Shown one piece after another: positions 1-9,421 of a stretch of 64,000 nucleotides of DNA. A program made the position numbers and the translations under genes. Under the pieces are notes generated by a model, which saw only the letters and a list, made by a program, of their open reading frames with translations, made no database searches and was not told where the DNA came from. Origin of the DNA: Pararhizobium mangrovi (GTDB taxonomy: Bacteria > Pseudomonadota > Alphaproteobacteria > Rhizobiales > Rhizobiaceae). Where the stretch lies: the NCBI RefSeq assembly GCF_006516965.1, contig NZ_VHLH01000019.1, positions 1 through 64,000 of the forward strand, read 5' to 3'. Each line of letters opens with the position of its first letter. Position 1 is the first letter of the stretch.

Positions 1-444
1 ATGGCGGCGCTTTCCGGCGGCGCCTCGGCGATTCGCAGCGGGGCCTCGCTCGCTGGCGGCGCGTCGACCGCCTATGGCCTCGGGTCGGCCGGCAAGAGCG
101 GCGCGGCCGGTGTCGCGTCGGGTCTCGGCCAAGTCGGCCACTCCGGCGTCGCGGCTGCGTCGTCGCCGCTGCGCCGCGCTGCCTCGCGTGCCCGCGGCAG
201 CCTCCGGGACAGTTTCGAGGCCGGCGGTCGCACGGTGTCCGGGGCTGCGGGCAGCGAAGGCGCAGCGGCTGCAAGCGCAGCGCCAGCCGAGAGCGCATCG
301 GCGACCGGCGTGCCGGCCTGGGCCACCCGCATGAAGCGCCACCAGCAGATGACCCACAGCGTGCGCGCCGTCAGCCACGCCGTCCGTTCCGGCGACGCGC
401 ATGGCGGCGGCGCCTCAATCAACCTGTCCGAAGGAGACCGGTAG
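1..444 (+). CDS. trbL: TrbL, C-terminal part (5' truncated by window edge)
   Basis: This is the C-terminal tail of the polytopic inner-membrane TrbL/VirB6-like component of the conjugative type IV secretion system. Only about 147 residues are visible. They form the low-complexity Ala/Gly/Ser-rich cytoplasmic tail typical of TrbL; the membrane segments lie before the window. The ATG at position 1 is probably internal, so the true start is upstream. The stop codon directly abuts the trbF start at 445, in the usual trbL-trbF-trbG-trbI order. The assignment rests mainly on this gene order, because the tail itself is poorly conserved. Confidence 0.8.
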   Translation: MAALSGGASAIRSGASLAGGASTAYGLGSAGKSGAAGVASGLGQVGHSGVAAASSPLRRAASRARGSLRDSFEAGGRTVSGAAGSEGAAAASAAPAESASATGVPAWATRMKRHQQMTHSVRAVSHAVRSGDAHGGGASINLSEGDR

Positions 445-1125
445 ATGTTCAAGCGACCCGCCGCCCATTACGGCACGACGCCGGAACCGGTCACCCCCTA
501 CCAGAAGGCCGCGCAGGTCTGGGACGAGCGCATCGGCTCGGCCCGCGTCCAGGCGAGGAATTGGCGGGCGATGGCGTTCGGCTCGCTGGCTCTCTCGATG
601 GGCCTTGCCGGCGGGCTCGTCTGGCAGTCGGCGCGCGGCACCATCGTGCCGTGGGTGGTCGAGGTCGACAGGCTCGGAGCCGCGCGCACCGTTGCGCCGG
701 CCGAAACCGGCTATACGCCGAGCGATCCGCAGATCGCCTTCCATCTTTCGAACTTCGTCGAGAACGTCCGGTCGATTCCCGCCGACCCCATCGTGCTGCG
801 CCAGGACTGGCTCAAGGCCTACGACTTCACCACGACGAAGGGCGCACAGGCGCTCAATGCCTATGCCCGCGCCAACGACCCGTTCGCGCAGGTCGGCAAG
901 GACCAGGTCTCGGTCGACGTCTCCAGCGTCATCCGCGCCTCGCCGCACTCGTTCCGCGTCGCCTGGGCCGAGCGGCGCTACCGCGACGGCGCGCTCGCCG
1001 ACACCAGCCGCTGGACGGCGATTCTGACCGTCGTCGTCCATCCGCCGCGCGATGCCGACCGGCTGCGCAAGAACCCACTCGGCATCTACGTCGATGCCAT
1101 AAACTGGTCGAAGGAGCTCGGATGA
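445..1125 (+). CDS. trbF: TrbF, VirB8-like conjugal transfer protein
   Basis: TrbF is the VirB8-like bitopic inner-membrane protein of the Trb mating-pair complex. The 226-residue product has a cytoplasmic N-terminus starting MFKRPAAHYG and one membrane segment around residues 35-55. A periplasmic NTF2-like domain follows, with the family stretch VPWVVEVDRLG near residue 70. The length is typical. The gene starts right after trbL, and its stop overlaps the trbG start (ATGA), which indicates translational coupling. It should be transcribed from a promoter upstream of trbB, outside the window. Confidence 0.95.
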   Translation: MFKRPAAHYGTTPEPVTPYQKAAQVWDERIGSARVQARNWRAMAFGSLALSMGLAGGLVWQSARGTIVPWVVEVDRLGAARTVAPAETGYTPSDPQIAFHLSNFVENVRSIPADPIVLRQDWLKAYDFTTTKGAQALNAYARANDPFAQVGKDQVSVDVSSVIRASPHSFRVAWAERRYRDGALADTSRWTAILTVVVHPPRDADRLRKNPLGIYVDAINWSKELG

Positions 1126-2090
1126 TGGCGCGCACCGCGTTTCGTTCGGGATTGCCGATCATGGCGGCGCTCGCAGTGGCGACCGCACTTGCCGGCTGCG
1201 CCACGACCACGAAGCCACCGGCGATTTCCTACGACGCCAGCGTACCGCCGCTCGCGCCGCCGCCACCGACACCGGCCAAAGCAAAACCGAAGCCGCTGCA
1301 CGTCCCGCCGCCTTGGACGCCGAGCCATGGCGGCAGTACCCATGCGAAGAACGCCGTCGGCCGCGTCGACACCGCGAACGCCGCGGCGCGCGTCGAGCCC
1401 AAGCGCGGCGGCTATTACAACGCCATCCAGATCTATCCGTGGAGCGAGGGCGCGCTCTATCAGGTCTATGCCGCCCCCGGTCAGATCACCGACATCGCGC
1501 TCCAGCCCGGCGAGACGCTCACCGGCAGCGGTCCGATCGCCGCCGGCGACACGGCGCGCTGGATCATCGGCGACACGACGAGCGGCAGCGCCGAAGGCGC
1601 CCGCGTTCATATCCTCGTCAAGCCGACGCGCCCGGATCTCACCACCAATCTCGTCATCAACACCGACCGCCGCACCTATCTCATCGAGCTCCGCTCGCGC
1701 GACAAACCCTACATGCCCGCGGTCGAGTGGGCCTATCCGGCGACGAAGACCGTTACGGCCGCACGCGTTCCGACGCGACCGGAGCTGCCCAAGCCAGCGG
1801 CGCGGCATTACCGTTATGCGCTCGCTGGCGATCGCCCGCCCTGGCGGCCGGTCACCGTCTACGACGACGGCCGCCGGGTCTACGTCCAGTTTCCGCAAGG
1901 CATCGTCCAAGGTGACATGCCGCCACTCTTCGTCATCGGCGCCGACGGCACCCTCGAGATCGTCAACACGCGCGTGTTCGGGAATGTCCTGATCGTCGAC
2001 CGGCTGTTCGGTGCGGCCGAACTGCGGCTCGGCGGCAAGCACCAGCAGCGCGTCCGCATCGTGCGCACCGACGGGAGGCGAGCGAAATGA
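1122..2090 (+). CDS. trbG: TrbG, VirB9-like conjugal transfer protein
   Basis: TrbG is the VirB9-like periplasmic/outer-membrane component of the Trb channel. The 322-residue protein begins with a lipoprotein-type signal peptide ending LAGCATT around residue 25, followed by a proline-rich linker. The beta-rich VirB9/CagX domain covers the C-terminal two thirds (for example YNAIQIYPW and YLIELRSRD). The start at 1122 overlaps the trbF stop; a second ATG follows at 1125. The stop overlaps the trbI start in the same ATGA arrangement, so trbF-trbG-trbI behave as one translationally coupled unit. Confidence 0.95.
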   Translation: MMARTAFRSGLPIMAALAVATALAGCATTTKPPAISYDASVPPLAPPPPTPAKAKPKPLHVPPPWTPSHGGSTHAKNAVGRVDTANAAARVEPKRGGYYNAIQIYPWSEGALYQVYAAPGQITDIALQPGETLTGSGPIAAGDTARWIIGDTTSGSAEGARVHILVKPTRPDLTTNLVINTDRRTYLIELRSRDKPYMPAVEWAYPATKTVTAARVPTRPELPKPAARHYRYALAGDRPPWRPVTVYDDGRRVYVQFPQGIVQGDMPPLFVIGADGTLEIVNTRVFGNVLIVDRLFGAAELRLGGKHQQRVRIVRTDGRRAK

Positions 2091-3289
2091 CAGACCAACC
2101 GGAAAGCCGCGACGACGAAGCTGCCCCCGCGTCGAAGGTCGATTCCGAGGCGTCGGCCGCGGCGTTCCGGCTGCGCCCATCGCCGCCGCGCGTCACCCGG
2201 CTGTCGCGCAAGGTGCTGGCCGGTCTCGGTCTGACCGGCGGGCTGCTTCTCGGCGGGGCGGCGATCTACGCACTGCAAGGGCCGAGCGACCGCGCGACGT
2301 CACCGGAACTGGTCACGACCGAAGCCCGTCCGACACCCGACGGCCTGCGCAGCCTGCCGAAGGATTACAGCCAGGTGCCGAAGCTCGGGCCGCCCTTGCC
2401 GGGCGATCTCGGCCGACCGATCGTCAAGGCGCGCGAGGCCGGCCAGCCGGTGCCGGCGCAGACCGTGCCCGGACCCGATCCGGCCGAGCAGCGCCGTCTC
2501 CAGGAGGTCGAGGCGGCGCGCACCAGCCAGCTCTTCGCCAGCCAGCAAGGGAGCGGTAAAGCGACGCCGTTGGCTGCATCAGGAGCAAGCGTGCCGGCTA
2601 TCGCCGGTGCTTCCGGCTCGGCCTCATCGGCACGAACCACCGCGACCGATCGCCAGCGCGCCTTCGTCGATGCGCCCGTCGACCGGCGCACCGTCTCCGT
2701 CGATCGATTAGCGGCGCCGATAAGCCCCTATGTCCTGCAGGCCGGCTCGGTCATTCCCGCCGCCCTCGTAACCGGCATCCGCTCCGATCTGCCGGGGCAG
2801 ATCACCGCGCAGGTGACGGAGAACGTCTACGATAGTCCCACCGGCCGCTTCCTGCTCCTTCCGCAGGGCACGCGGCTGATCGGCGAATATGACAGCGGCG
2901 TCGGGTTCGGCCAGGCCCGCGTCCTGCTTGTCTGGACGCGGGCGATCCTGCCGAACGGCCGCTCGCTCGTGCTGGAACGCCAGCCCGGCGCCGACACGAA
3001 CGGGTTTGCCGGTCTCGAGGACGGCGTCGACTATCACTGGTGGGATCTCGCCAAGGCGGCCGGGCTGTCGACGCTGCTCGGCGTCGGCGCCGATCTCGCC
3101 ATCGACGACGATCAGCGCCTGCTGCGCGCCATCCGCGACGGAGCGCAGGACAGCGTCAACGACGCCGGCCAGAAGATCGTCCAGCGCCAGCTGGGCGTGA
3201 AGCCGACGCTGACGATCCGGCCCGGCCTCCCAGTGCGCGTGATCGTCACACGCGATCTCGTTCTCGAACCCTATGGAGAGACACGATGA
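2087..3289 (+). CDS. trbI: TrbI, VirB10-like conjugal transfer protein
   Basis: TrbI is the VirB10-like protein that links the inner and outer membranes in the Trb type IV secretion channel. The 400-residue product has a cytoplasmic N-terminus and one membrane segment near residues 45-65 (around GLGLTGGLLLGGAAIYAL). A proline-rich periplasmic spacer precedes the C-terminal VirB10/TrbI beta-barrel domain from about residue 205 (SPYVLQAGSVIPAALVTGI). The length is typical for this subfamily. The start overlaps the trbG stop and the stop overlaps the start of the DUF2274 gene. Confidence 0.95.
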   Translation: MTDQPESRDDEAAPASKVDSEASAAAFRLRPSPPRVTRLSRKVLAGLGLTGGLLLGGAAIYALQGPSDRATSPELVTTEARPTPDGLRSLPKDYSQVPKLGPPLPGDLGRPIVKAREAGQPVPAQTVPGPDPAEQRRLQEVEAARTSQLFASQQGSGKATPLAASGASVPAIAGASGSASSARTTATDRQRAFVDAPVDRRTVSVDRLAAPISPYVLQAGSVIPAALVTGIRSDLPGQITAQVTENVYDSPTGRFLLLPQGTRLIGEYDSGVGFGQARVLLVWTRAILPNGRSLVLERQPGADTNGFAGLEDGVDYHWWDLAKAAGLSTLLGVGADLAIDDDQRLLRAIRDGAQDSVNDAGQKIVQRQLGVKPTLTIRPGLPVRVIVTRDLVLEPYGETR

Positions 3290-3540
3290 CGAAGCTGAAG
3301 CTCGGGCCGCTCGCCGACGACAAGCCGGTCAAGGTCACCGTCGACCTGCCGGCGTCGCTCCACCGCGATCTCGTCGCCTATGCCGAGGTGCTCGAACGGG
3401 AGACCGGCCAACCCGTACCTGACGCGACGAAGCTGATCGCGCCGATGCTCGAACGGTTCATGGCATCGGACCGCGGGTTCGCGAAGATGCGGCGGGTCGG
3501 TGAGGCGACGGGCCGGAGTTTCGGCGATCGTTTAAGCTGA
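3286..3540 (+). CDS. DUF2274 domain protein, end of trb operon
   Basis: This is a small 84-residue DUF2274 protein with the motif VDLPASLHRDLVAYAEVL. It is the standard last gene of trb operons in alphaproteobacterial ICEs; its function is not known. The helical segment resembles ribbon-helix-helix proteins, so a regulatory role is possible but inferred. The ATG overlaps the trbI stop. The 3' end overlaps the convergent LysR gene by 9 bases, which marks the border between the trb core and the first cargo block. Confidence 0.9.
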   Translation: MTKLKLGPLADDKPVKVTVDLPASLHRDLVAYAEVLERETGQPVPDATKLIAPMLERFMASDRGFAKMRRVGEATGRSFGDRLS

Positions 3541-4425
3541 ATGCATCGCGCTCGCGGTCCTCGCGAGGCTGATGAGCCGGCGTAGCGCCGGGTTGTCGTT
3601 ATGGAGCGACCACACGGCGGAGTACGGTAGTAGTTCCTGGCTCAGTGGACGGAATGCGACGCCGGGAAACACGGTCGCGGTCGTGGCTTCGCTGGTGAGG
3701 GTCAAACCTTTTCCCATCGCTACCAGATTCATGAGATTGTCGCGGCCGACCCGGTGGCGTTCGAGCCTGGGATGGAAGCCAAAATCTGCGAGGTGCTTCA
3801 GTAGGAAGTCCTGTATCTCGGGTCCGGGATGCTTCTCGCTTACGATGAAAGGGCAGCTTTTCAGATCGGGCCAGGAAATCTCTTGCGCCGAAGCAAGGTC
3901 ATGCTTCTCCGGGAGGGCAACGAATATGCGATCGTTCCAGAGATAGACCGTGTCGCAGCTCTCGGCGGTCGGCTGCCCGGTCAGAAATGCCACGTCCAGA
4001 CGATGACGTCGGATCGCGACCAGATGATCCGATGGGCCACCCTCGAATAACACGATGCGGACGCCGGGATGTTTTTCACCGAAATCCTTCAACAACCGAG
4101 CGAGGAAGCCGGACGCCAGCGAACTGAAGACGCCGATCCGCAATATCCCGCTTTCGCCGCGACCGAGCGACCGAGCATCGATCGCCGCATCGCAAATATG
4201 GCGCATCGCCGCGCGAGTCGCCAAGATATAGCGGTGCCCGGCATGCGTGAGGTGGACTCCGGCGGAATGCCGGATGAAGAGCGAGACGCCTATCTCGTCC
4301 TCCAAATCGCGCACACCGCGGCTTATGGAGGATTCCTTCACGTCGAGCACCTTCGCGGCGCGCCGAAAACTGCCTTGGTCGGCGGCTGTCAGCGCGAATT
4401 GAAGGCGACGAAAGTTCAAACTCAC
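3532..4425 (-). CDS. LysR-family transcriptional regulator
   Basis: This 297-residue LysR-type regulator has an N-terminal winged helix-turn-helix (about residues 3-62, with SFRRAAKVLDVKESSISRGV). A periplasmic-binding-like effector domain runs from about residue 90. Proteins of this kind often sit directly after DUF2274 in related ICEs (recalled, not searched). Here it is divergent from the NmrA-type oxidoreductase at 4603, its likely target. A dyad at 4490-4511 lies in the shared intergenic space. The effector is unknown. Confidence 0.9.
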   Translation of the reverse strand: MSLNFRRLQFALTAADQGSFRRAAKVLDVKESSISRGVRDLEDEIGVSLFIRHSAGVHLTHAGHRYILATRAAMRHICDAAIDARSLGRGESGILRIGVFSSLASGFLARLLKDFGEKHPGVRIVLFEGGPSDHLVAIRRHRLDVAFLTGQPTAESCDTVYLWNDRIFVALPEKHDLASAQEISWPDLKSCPFIVSEKHPGPEIQDFLLKHLADFGFHPRLERHRVGRDNLMNLVAMGKGLTLTSEATTATVFPGVAFRPLSQELLPYSAVWSLHNDNPALRRLISLARTASAMHSA

Positions 4426-4489
4426 ATCAATGCTAGAATTCTCGGCAACTCGTCCTCGACAATCAGGACGCTTCGTAAATACGTTTACT

Positions 4490-4511
4490 CAACTGTTTGC
4501 TAGCACAGTTG
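4490..4511. promoter_or_regulatory. Candidate LysR operator
   Basis: An inverted repeat with 7-base arms CAACTGT and ACAGTTG and an 8-base spacer lies in the 177-base gap between the divergent LysR gene and the NmrA-type gene. Position and symmetry suit a LysR binding site; binding is inferred. Confidence 0.45.
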
Positions 4512-4602
4512 CCTGTAATTGAAGCTTATCGGATATGTTAGCGTAGCTATCGAACCACTTTGTGCTCCCACTGGTTCAATGGACCAAAGAGGGAGTTGCA
4601 AA

Positions 4603-5484
4603 GTGAGCAAAACTGGAACCAGGATTTTAGCGGTCGGCGCGGCGGGTAAATTCGCTGGATTGGTCGTGCCGGAACTCGTCAAGCGGGGCGCGATCGTGCG
4701 AGGACTGACCACGACCGCTGACCATGAAGAGGAGGTCAAAAACAATGGCGCACAGGAAGTCGCGATCGGGGACTTGAGCGACAAGGATGGTCTGTGGGCT
4801 GCGCTCGACGGTGTCGACAGCATCTTCTACATCTCGCCGGTCTTCGCCGCGGACCAAGCCGAAATGGGGCGCAACATGGTCGAGGCCGCTCAAGGAGCGG
4901 ACGTCCGCCGCATCGTCTTTTCGTCGGTCATTCATCCCATTCTCACTGCGATCGACAACCATGCCGCGAAGGCGCCGATCGAGGAGGCGATCGTCGGATC
5001 GGATCTCGAATACACCATTCTTCATCCCACCCTCTTCTACGAGAATTACGCCACCGTCTGGCCGCAGGTCGCGAAAACGGGTGTGTTCGCCGAACCTTAT
5101 TCGGCCGACAGCCGGATCGGGCGGGTCGATTACCGCGACGTGGCGGAGGTGGCGGCGATCGCCCTTACCGAGGATCGCCTGCTCTACGGCACGTTCGAAC
5201 TCTGCGCCGAGGGCAATTACGATCGGCACGAGGTCGCCGCGATCATGAGCGACGTTCTTGGCCGTGAGATCAGGGCCGAGAGGGTGCCGTTCGAGGATTG
5301 GGCGGAAAAGGCCGGCATTCCAAAAGAAGGCCCGGTGCGCAGTGGCCTCAAGCAGATGTACGCTTGGTATGATACGCACGGCTTCGTGGGCAACGCGTTG
5401 ACCCTTCGCGCGATCCTGGGCTGTGAGCCGAGAACGCTCCGCGCGTATTTCGAGGAACTGTCCGCCGGCGATCGAAGCCTGTGA
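4603..5484 (+). CDS. NmrA/NAD(P)-binding atypical SDR oxidoreductase
   Basis: The 293-residue protein has an N-terminal NAD(P)-binding Rossmann fold (ILAVGAAGKFAGLVVPEL near residues 6-24) and resembles NmrA-like, YtfG/QOR2-type atypical short-chain dehydrogenases. These act as quinone or small-molecule reductases or as redox sensors; the substrate cannot be told. The GTG at 4603 is preferred because a GAGGGAG ribosome site lies 7 bases upstream. The frame is open back to 4519, but that extension has no clear site. It is divergent from the LysR gene. Confidence 0.8.
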   Translation: MSKTGTRILAVGAAGKFAGLVVPELVKRGAIVRGLTTTADHEEEVKNNGAQEVAIGDLSDKDGLWAALDGVDSIFYISPVFAADQAEMGRNMVEAAQGADVRRIVFSSVIHPILTAIDNHAAKAPIEEAIVGSDLEYTILHPTLFYENYATVWPQVAKTGVFAEPYSADSRIGRVDYRDVAEVAAIALTEDRLLYGTFELCAEGNYDRHEVAAIMSDVLGREIRAERVPFEDWAEKAGIPKEGPVRSGLKQMYAWYDTHGFVGNALTLRAILGCEPRTLRAYFEELSAGDRSL

Positions 5485-5623
5485 GCAAACCTTTCGTCGG
5501 AATGTTCAGCTAGCTCTGGCGCCAATCTGTCGCCGGATCGAGAGGGCGGAAGGGATCGATGGCCGAGCGATACGGCTTTGTCATCGTCGGCGGCACGTAG
5601 TTGGCCATCCAGAGGAGATTGTC

Positions 5624-6721
5624 ATGGAGGGCGCACAGGAAAGTACCGACGAAACCAATTCCGGCAACGGCTCGGCTGAGCTCAGAATCATCTGTCTGGA
5701 GGAACATGTCGTCGATTTCGCGATGGCGGACGCGACCCGCGCGGCCCTGGAGACGCGTTTTCCCTATTTCAAGCTATCGGACGACGGATATCAGGACGAC
5801 CCCGATGCTTCGGGACAAGACAGGCCGATGCTTCAAGGAAGCAAGGTGACACAGTCGATCATGAAGGCACCGATCGACGACCGTCTTGCTGCGATGGACG
5901 CGAACGGGATCGACATGCAGGTCCTTTCGGACACCAATTTTCCGCAGTTCGCGTCCAAGCGCCAAGGGCCGGAACTCACCCGCGCAGCCAACGACCATCT
6001 GGCCGAGATCGTCGCGCGGTATCCCGATCGCTTCGCCGGCTTCGCCACGTTGCCATGGCAGGATCCTGACGCGGCTGTCCGGGAGATCGACCGCGCGGTC
6101 GGCGATCTTGGTTTGGCGGCGACCATGCTGTCGGGACATCCCGCCGACGACGCGCTTGCGGACGATCGCAGGTTCGAACCGTTGCTCGCGCGGCTGTCGG
6201 AGCTGCGCGTTCCGCTATATATCCATCCCGGTCCGCCTTTCCAGGATGTGCAGCGGCAGTATTACGCGGGCTTCGCCGAAGAGGTCACCTCGCGTTTTTC
6301 ACTCGCCGGCTGGGGTTGGCACAGCGAGGCGGGCATGCATGTCGTCCGCCTGATCCTCTCGGGCGTCTTCGACCGGCACCGCGATCTTCAGGTTATCAGC
6401 GGGCATTGGGGCGAGATGGTCCCGTTCTTTCTACAGCGCATGGACGATGTCCTGCCGCCCGCGGTGACCGGTCTATCCCGAACGATCAGCCAGACCTATC
6501 GCGAGCACGTTTCGGTGACGCCCAGCGGTCTGCTGTACGACCACCAGTTCGAATTCATCCTGAAAGAGCTTGGAGCCGACCGTATCATGTTCTCGGTCGA
6601 CTATCCCTATTACACCATGACCGGCGCGCGACGATGGCTAGAAAAACTCGATATCGTCGAGGATGCGCGCGGCGCGATCGGAAGCGGCAATGCCGAGAGG
6701 CTGTTGCGTTTGAATCGGTAG
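5624..6721 (+). CDS. Amidohydrolase_2 family, aromatic-acid decarboxylase-like
   Basis: This 365-residue metal-dependent amidohydrolase_2 resembles 2,3-dihydroxybenzoate and gamma-resorcylate decarboxylases. The expected metal-ligand segments are all present: LEEHVV near residue 26, LYIHPGPPF (His), VISGHWGEM (His) and MFSVDYPYY (Asp). Such enzymes decarboxylate hydroxylated aromatic acids without oxygen. A strong AGAGGAGA ribosome site 5 bases upstream fixes the ATG at 5624. It sits beside a second amidohydrolase and a 4,5-dihydroxyphthalate decarboxylase-like gene, which supports aromatic catabolism. The substrate is inferred only at class level. Confidence 0.85.
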   Translation: MEGAQESTDETNSGNGSAELRIICLEEHVVDFAMADATRAALETRFPYFKLSDDGYQDDPDASGQDRPMLQGSKVTQSIMKAPIDDRLAAMDANGIDMQVLSDTNFPQFASKRQGPELTRAANDHLAEIVARYPDRFAGFATLPWQDPDAAVREIDRAVGDLGLAATMLSGHPADDALADDRRFEPLLARLSELRVPLYIHPGPPFQDVQRQYYAGFAEEVTSRFSLAGWGWHSEAGMHVVRLILSGVFDRHRDLQVISGHWGEMVPFFLQRMDDVLPPAVTGLSRTISQTYREHVSVTPSGLLYDHQFEFILKELGADRIMFSVDYPYYTMTGARRWLEKLDIVEDARGAIGSGNAERLLRLNR

Positions 6722-6820
6722 AAACGGACTTAGCTCGGTCGATTGCATCCCGCTCAAAATGAAGGATTGTCGGTGTGGATTTGCGCACCGTGCTCGTAAA
6801 CCGGAGTCAACGGTCGGCAG

Positions 6821-7774
6821 CTATCCAGCGAGCCTAGGGAACAAGGTCTGAGCGTTGGCGAAACTGATCTTAGTGCGATCGTCGTCGGAAAAACCGCCGA
6901 AAGCCTCGATGTTCTTTCGTCCCGCTTCCAATGCCTTTTCCGGAACGAAGGGCAAGTCGTAACCAGTAAGGAGGCGCGATACGTCGTGCGTCTTTTCGAT
7001 CGCCGCGAGCGATGCCGGAAAGCCGACAATCGCGAGATCGTAATACAGGCTGTCGAGTGTCGAGGTTACCCGTTCGGCACCGTCTTGGGGATCGCCGTCC
7101 CATTTCCACGGCAGCAGCAGCTCGAGCCGATCCTTCAGGAACGGGATCGTCCCGCCGCCGTGTGAAACGATGATTTTCAGGCCCGGGCAACGCTTCGCCG
7201 TGTCGCCGTCGATCAGACTTGCTACGGTACGCGTCGTGTCCGCCGGATATTCGAACGCCGGGGCGGGAAACCCCTGCGTCAGGATTTCGCTTTCCGGCGG
7301 CTCCGTAGGGTGGACGAACAGAACGGCTCCGCGCCGGTTCAACTCGTCAAGTACCGGCGCGAACTTCGCGTTGCCGAGATACGTTCCGCCATAGTTGGTC
7401 ATCAGAACCGCCCCGTCGAGACCGAGCTCGTCGAAGGCGTAGCCGATCTCGGCAAGGGCTCCGTCGACATCGGGTAGCGGCAGTGTGGCGAACCCGCCGA
7501 ACCGTGCGGGACGATCGCGCACGATCGCCGCGAGTTCCTCGTTCAGCTTACGCGTCAGCATTCTGGCGTCGTCTCCGTGCCAGAACCGCATGCTGGGCGA
7601 CGACAAGGAGATGACTTCCGTGTCGATGCCCTGCCGATCCATTACCGCCAAGCGTGCATCAATGTCCCATGGCTGAAGCGGAAAACCAACTTGCTTCTCT
7701 GTGACACCGATGTCTGCCAAAGCGTTCAGATAGGTTTGAGGAATGAAATGCGTATGGACGTCAATGCTGCCCAT
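6821..7774 (-). CDS. Amidohydrolase_2 family protein, ACMSD-like
   Basis: A 317-residue amidohydrolase_2 that begins at once with the HxH metal site (IDVHTHFIP, residues 4-12). It then has VLFVHPTEPP, IIVSHGGGTIPFL and GYDLPF, which supply the remaining His and Asp ligands. The layout is that of aminocarboxymuconate-semialdehyde decarboxylase and related decarboxylases/hydrolases. AGGAG six bases upstream supports the start at 7774. It is last in a likely minus-strand operon: DHP decarboxylase-like - peroxiredoxin-like - this gene. Confidence 0.85.
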   Translation of the reverse strand: MGSIDVHTHFIPQTYLNALADIGVTEKQVGFPLQPWDIDARLAVMDRQGIDTEVISLSSPSMRFWHGDDARMLTRKLNEELAAIVRDRPARFGGFATLPLPDVDGALAEIGYAFDELGLDGAVLMTNYGGTYLGNAKFAPVLDELNRRGAVLFVHPTEPPESEILTQGFPAPAFEYPADTTRTVASLIDGDTAKRCPGLKIIVSHGGGTIPFLKDRLELLLPWKWDGDPQDGAERVTSTLDSLYYDLAIVGFPASLAAIEKTHDVSRLLTGYDLPFVPEKALEAGRKNIEAFGGFSDDDRTKISFANAQTLFPRLAG

Positions 7775-7841
7775 GGTTTTCTCCTGATCTACTGTTGCGC
7801 GTTGAACGGACACGGCTTTTAAACGCCGCTGACGCGACATC

Positions 7842-8363
7842 TCAGTCGACGATGCCCCGAGCGGGGGAGTCCTTGTCTTGAACGAACGATATTCCAGCCA
7901 GAACCGTGTCGAGATCGGGCCGAAGATAGGGAGCGCTGGCGACGTCGACGGCCTGCACTGTGCCAGCCGGACCGATGAGGAACATCGCTGGCTCCGCAAA
8001 ATTGCGGTCCGTCTCGTTGGCCGATCGGGGCGAGGAGATGTAGAGGCCGAGGGTCCGCATCTCGTCCTCGGCGAGACCGGTAAGGATCGGAATGGTCCAT
8101 CCCTCCTGCTCCGCCTCTTCACGAGCCCGCTCGACCGGATCGGCCGAGAGTGCCCAAAGCGTGACGCCGAGCGCTTTGAACTTATCCCGCATCGAGTCGA
8201 CCCGGCCGAGAAACTTGCGGCAGATCGGGCAGTGCTTGCCGCGATAGATGATCAGGAGCCGCCAGCCCGCCTCGTTCGCGGGCGTGACGCGCTCGCCTTC
8301 GGTCGGCTGCCAGGAAAGCGAGGGAAAAGGGCCTCCCGCTTCGAACTTCGTTGGAAAACTCAT
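7842..8363 (-). CDS. AhpC/TSA-family thioredoxin-fold protein
   Basis: The 173-residue protein has a peroxiredoxin-like AhpC/TSA fold. Its active-site stretch is GKHCPICRKFL, around residues 42-52, so it carries CxxC instead of the single peroxidatic cysteine of classical AhpC. It probably reduces peroxides or disulfides in the cytosol; no signal peptide is seen. The AGAGGA site upstream of 8363 supports the start. It lies between the decarboxylase-like genes, where it may protect the pathway from oxidative by-products (inference). Confidence 0.82.
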   Translation of the reverse strand: MSFPTKFEAGGPFPSLSWQPTEGERVTPANEAGWRLLIIYRGKHCPICRKFLGRVDSMRDKFKALGVTLWALSADPVERAREEAEQEGWTIPILTGLAEDEMRTLGLYISSPRSANETDRNFAEPAMFLIGPAGTVQAVDVASAPYLRPDLDTVLAGISFVQDKDSPARGIVD

Positions 8364-8419
8364 GTCGTCATCCTCTTGATTACGGATTGAAGGCGTGGCG
8401 GCGCGGAGCGCCGGCACCC

Positions 8420-9421
8420 TCACGTGTTCATCAGATCGGAAACGAAGATGTCTTCGCAGGTCAGCCTGCGTTTGGAGAGGCCCTGCTTGTAATGATAGCG
8501 CAGGAATGTATCGACCGCCTTGCGGTTCGCCTCCATGCCATACGGCCACCAGTCGTCGCCCAGAATCGCCCGATCCTCTTCGACCAGCTTCGTCGCCCAT
8601 GGCAGCATCAGCGCCATGTTATTGAAGGTCATGCCCCGGGTGAATTGTTCGGCGGTGACGGCTTTCGCATCGCAAAAGCCCTTGTAGACCTTTCGGATCA
8701 GGTCGGGATTGTCGGCGGCTAGCGCCTTGTTGACCACCACGGTGTGCATGATCGGAAATAGGCCGGTGCGGCGGTAATAATCGCGCTCCGTCTGCTCATA
8801 GTCTTCGAACAGCCGGCCGACAGAGGGCGTTTTTTCGAGAACGCACTTGGGGACGTCGGCCGAGATCAGAGCGTCGATCTCACCGGCCGCGAGCTTTTCG
8901 CCGAGGTCGTCGTCCGGCTCGGCATAGCTGACTTCGACATTCTCCGGATGCGGCTGCGGCACGAAATCGATCGGCTTCAGCGGAAAGTCGATGCCGCCGA
9001 TCACCCAGCGACACTGATCGGGCGTGACGCCGTACTCGTCCGACAGCATCCCCTTCGGCCAGACGCCCGCATCGTGACCGTAGAGCGCGAGTTCGCCGAT
9101 CGTCTTGCCGCGCAGGTCCTCGGGCCGTTCGATGCCGCTCGCCTTATTGATGTAGATCGCCGAGTGGCGGAAGCAGCGATTGGGAAAAACCGGAATCGCC
9201 AGAAACGGCGGATCCTCGAAGTCCATCGTCCGAAGGAAATAGCTCATGCCGAGTTCGGACACGTCATAGGCACGATCGCGGATCATCGCTTCGAAAATCT
9301 CGGTGACGATCCGGGCGCTGTGGAAGGTCGCATCGACCCCATCGATCGTCACGCTACCGTCGGCCAGCGCGCGCGTCCGGTCATAGTTCCAGAATGCCAC
9401 ATCAAGCTTGTGGTCTTCCAT
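8420..9421 (-). CDS. 4,5-dihydroxyphthalate decarboxylase-like protein
   Basis: The 333-residue protein resembles Pht5-type 4,5-dihydroxyphthalate decarboxylases, which have a substrate-binding-protein-like (NMT1/THI5) fold. The opening AFWNYDRTRALADG and the later YDVSELGMSYFLR are characteristic. Length matches the family. No signal peptide is visible, so a cytosolic enzyme is more likely than a transporter binding protein, though that alternative is not excluded. GGAAAGG upstream supports the ATG at 9421. It is the first gene of the minus-strand operon and divergent from the MarR gene. Confidence 0.78.
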   Translation of the reverse strand: MEDHKLDVAFWNYDRTRALADGSVTIDGVDATFHSARIVTEIFEAMIRDRAYDVSELGMSYFLRTMDFEDPPFLAIPVFPNRCFRHSAIYINKASGIERPEDLRGKTIGELALYGHDAGVWPKGMLSDEYGVTPDQCRWVIGGIDFPLKPIDFVPQPHPENVEVSYAEPDDDLGEKLAAGEIDALISADVPKCVLEKTPSVGRLFEDYEQTERDYYRRTGLFPIMHTVVVNKALAADNPDLIRKVYKGFCDAKAVTAEQFTRGMTFNNMALMLPWATKLVEEDRAILGDDWWPYGMEANRKAVDTFLRYHYKQGLSKRRLTCEDIFVSDLMNT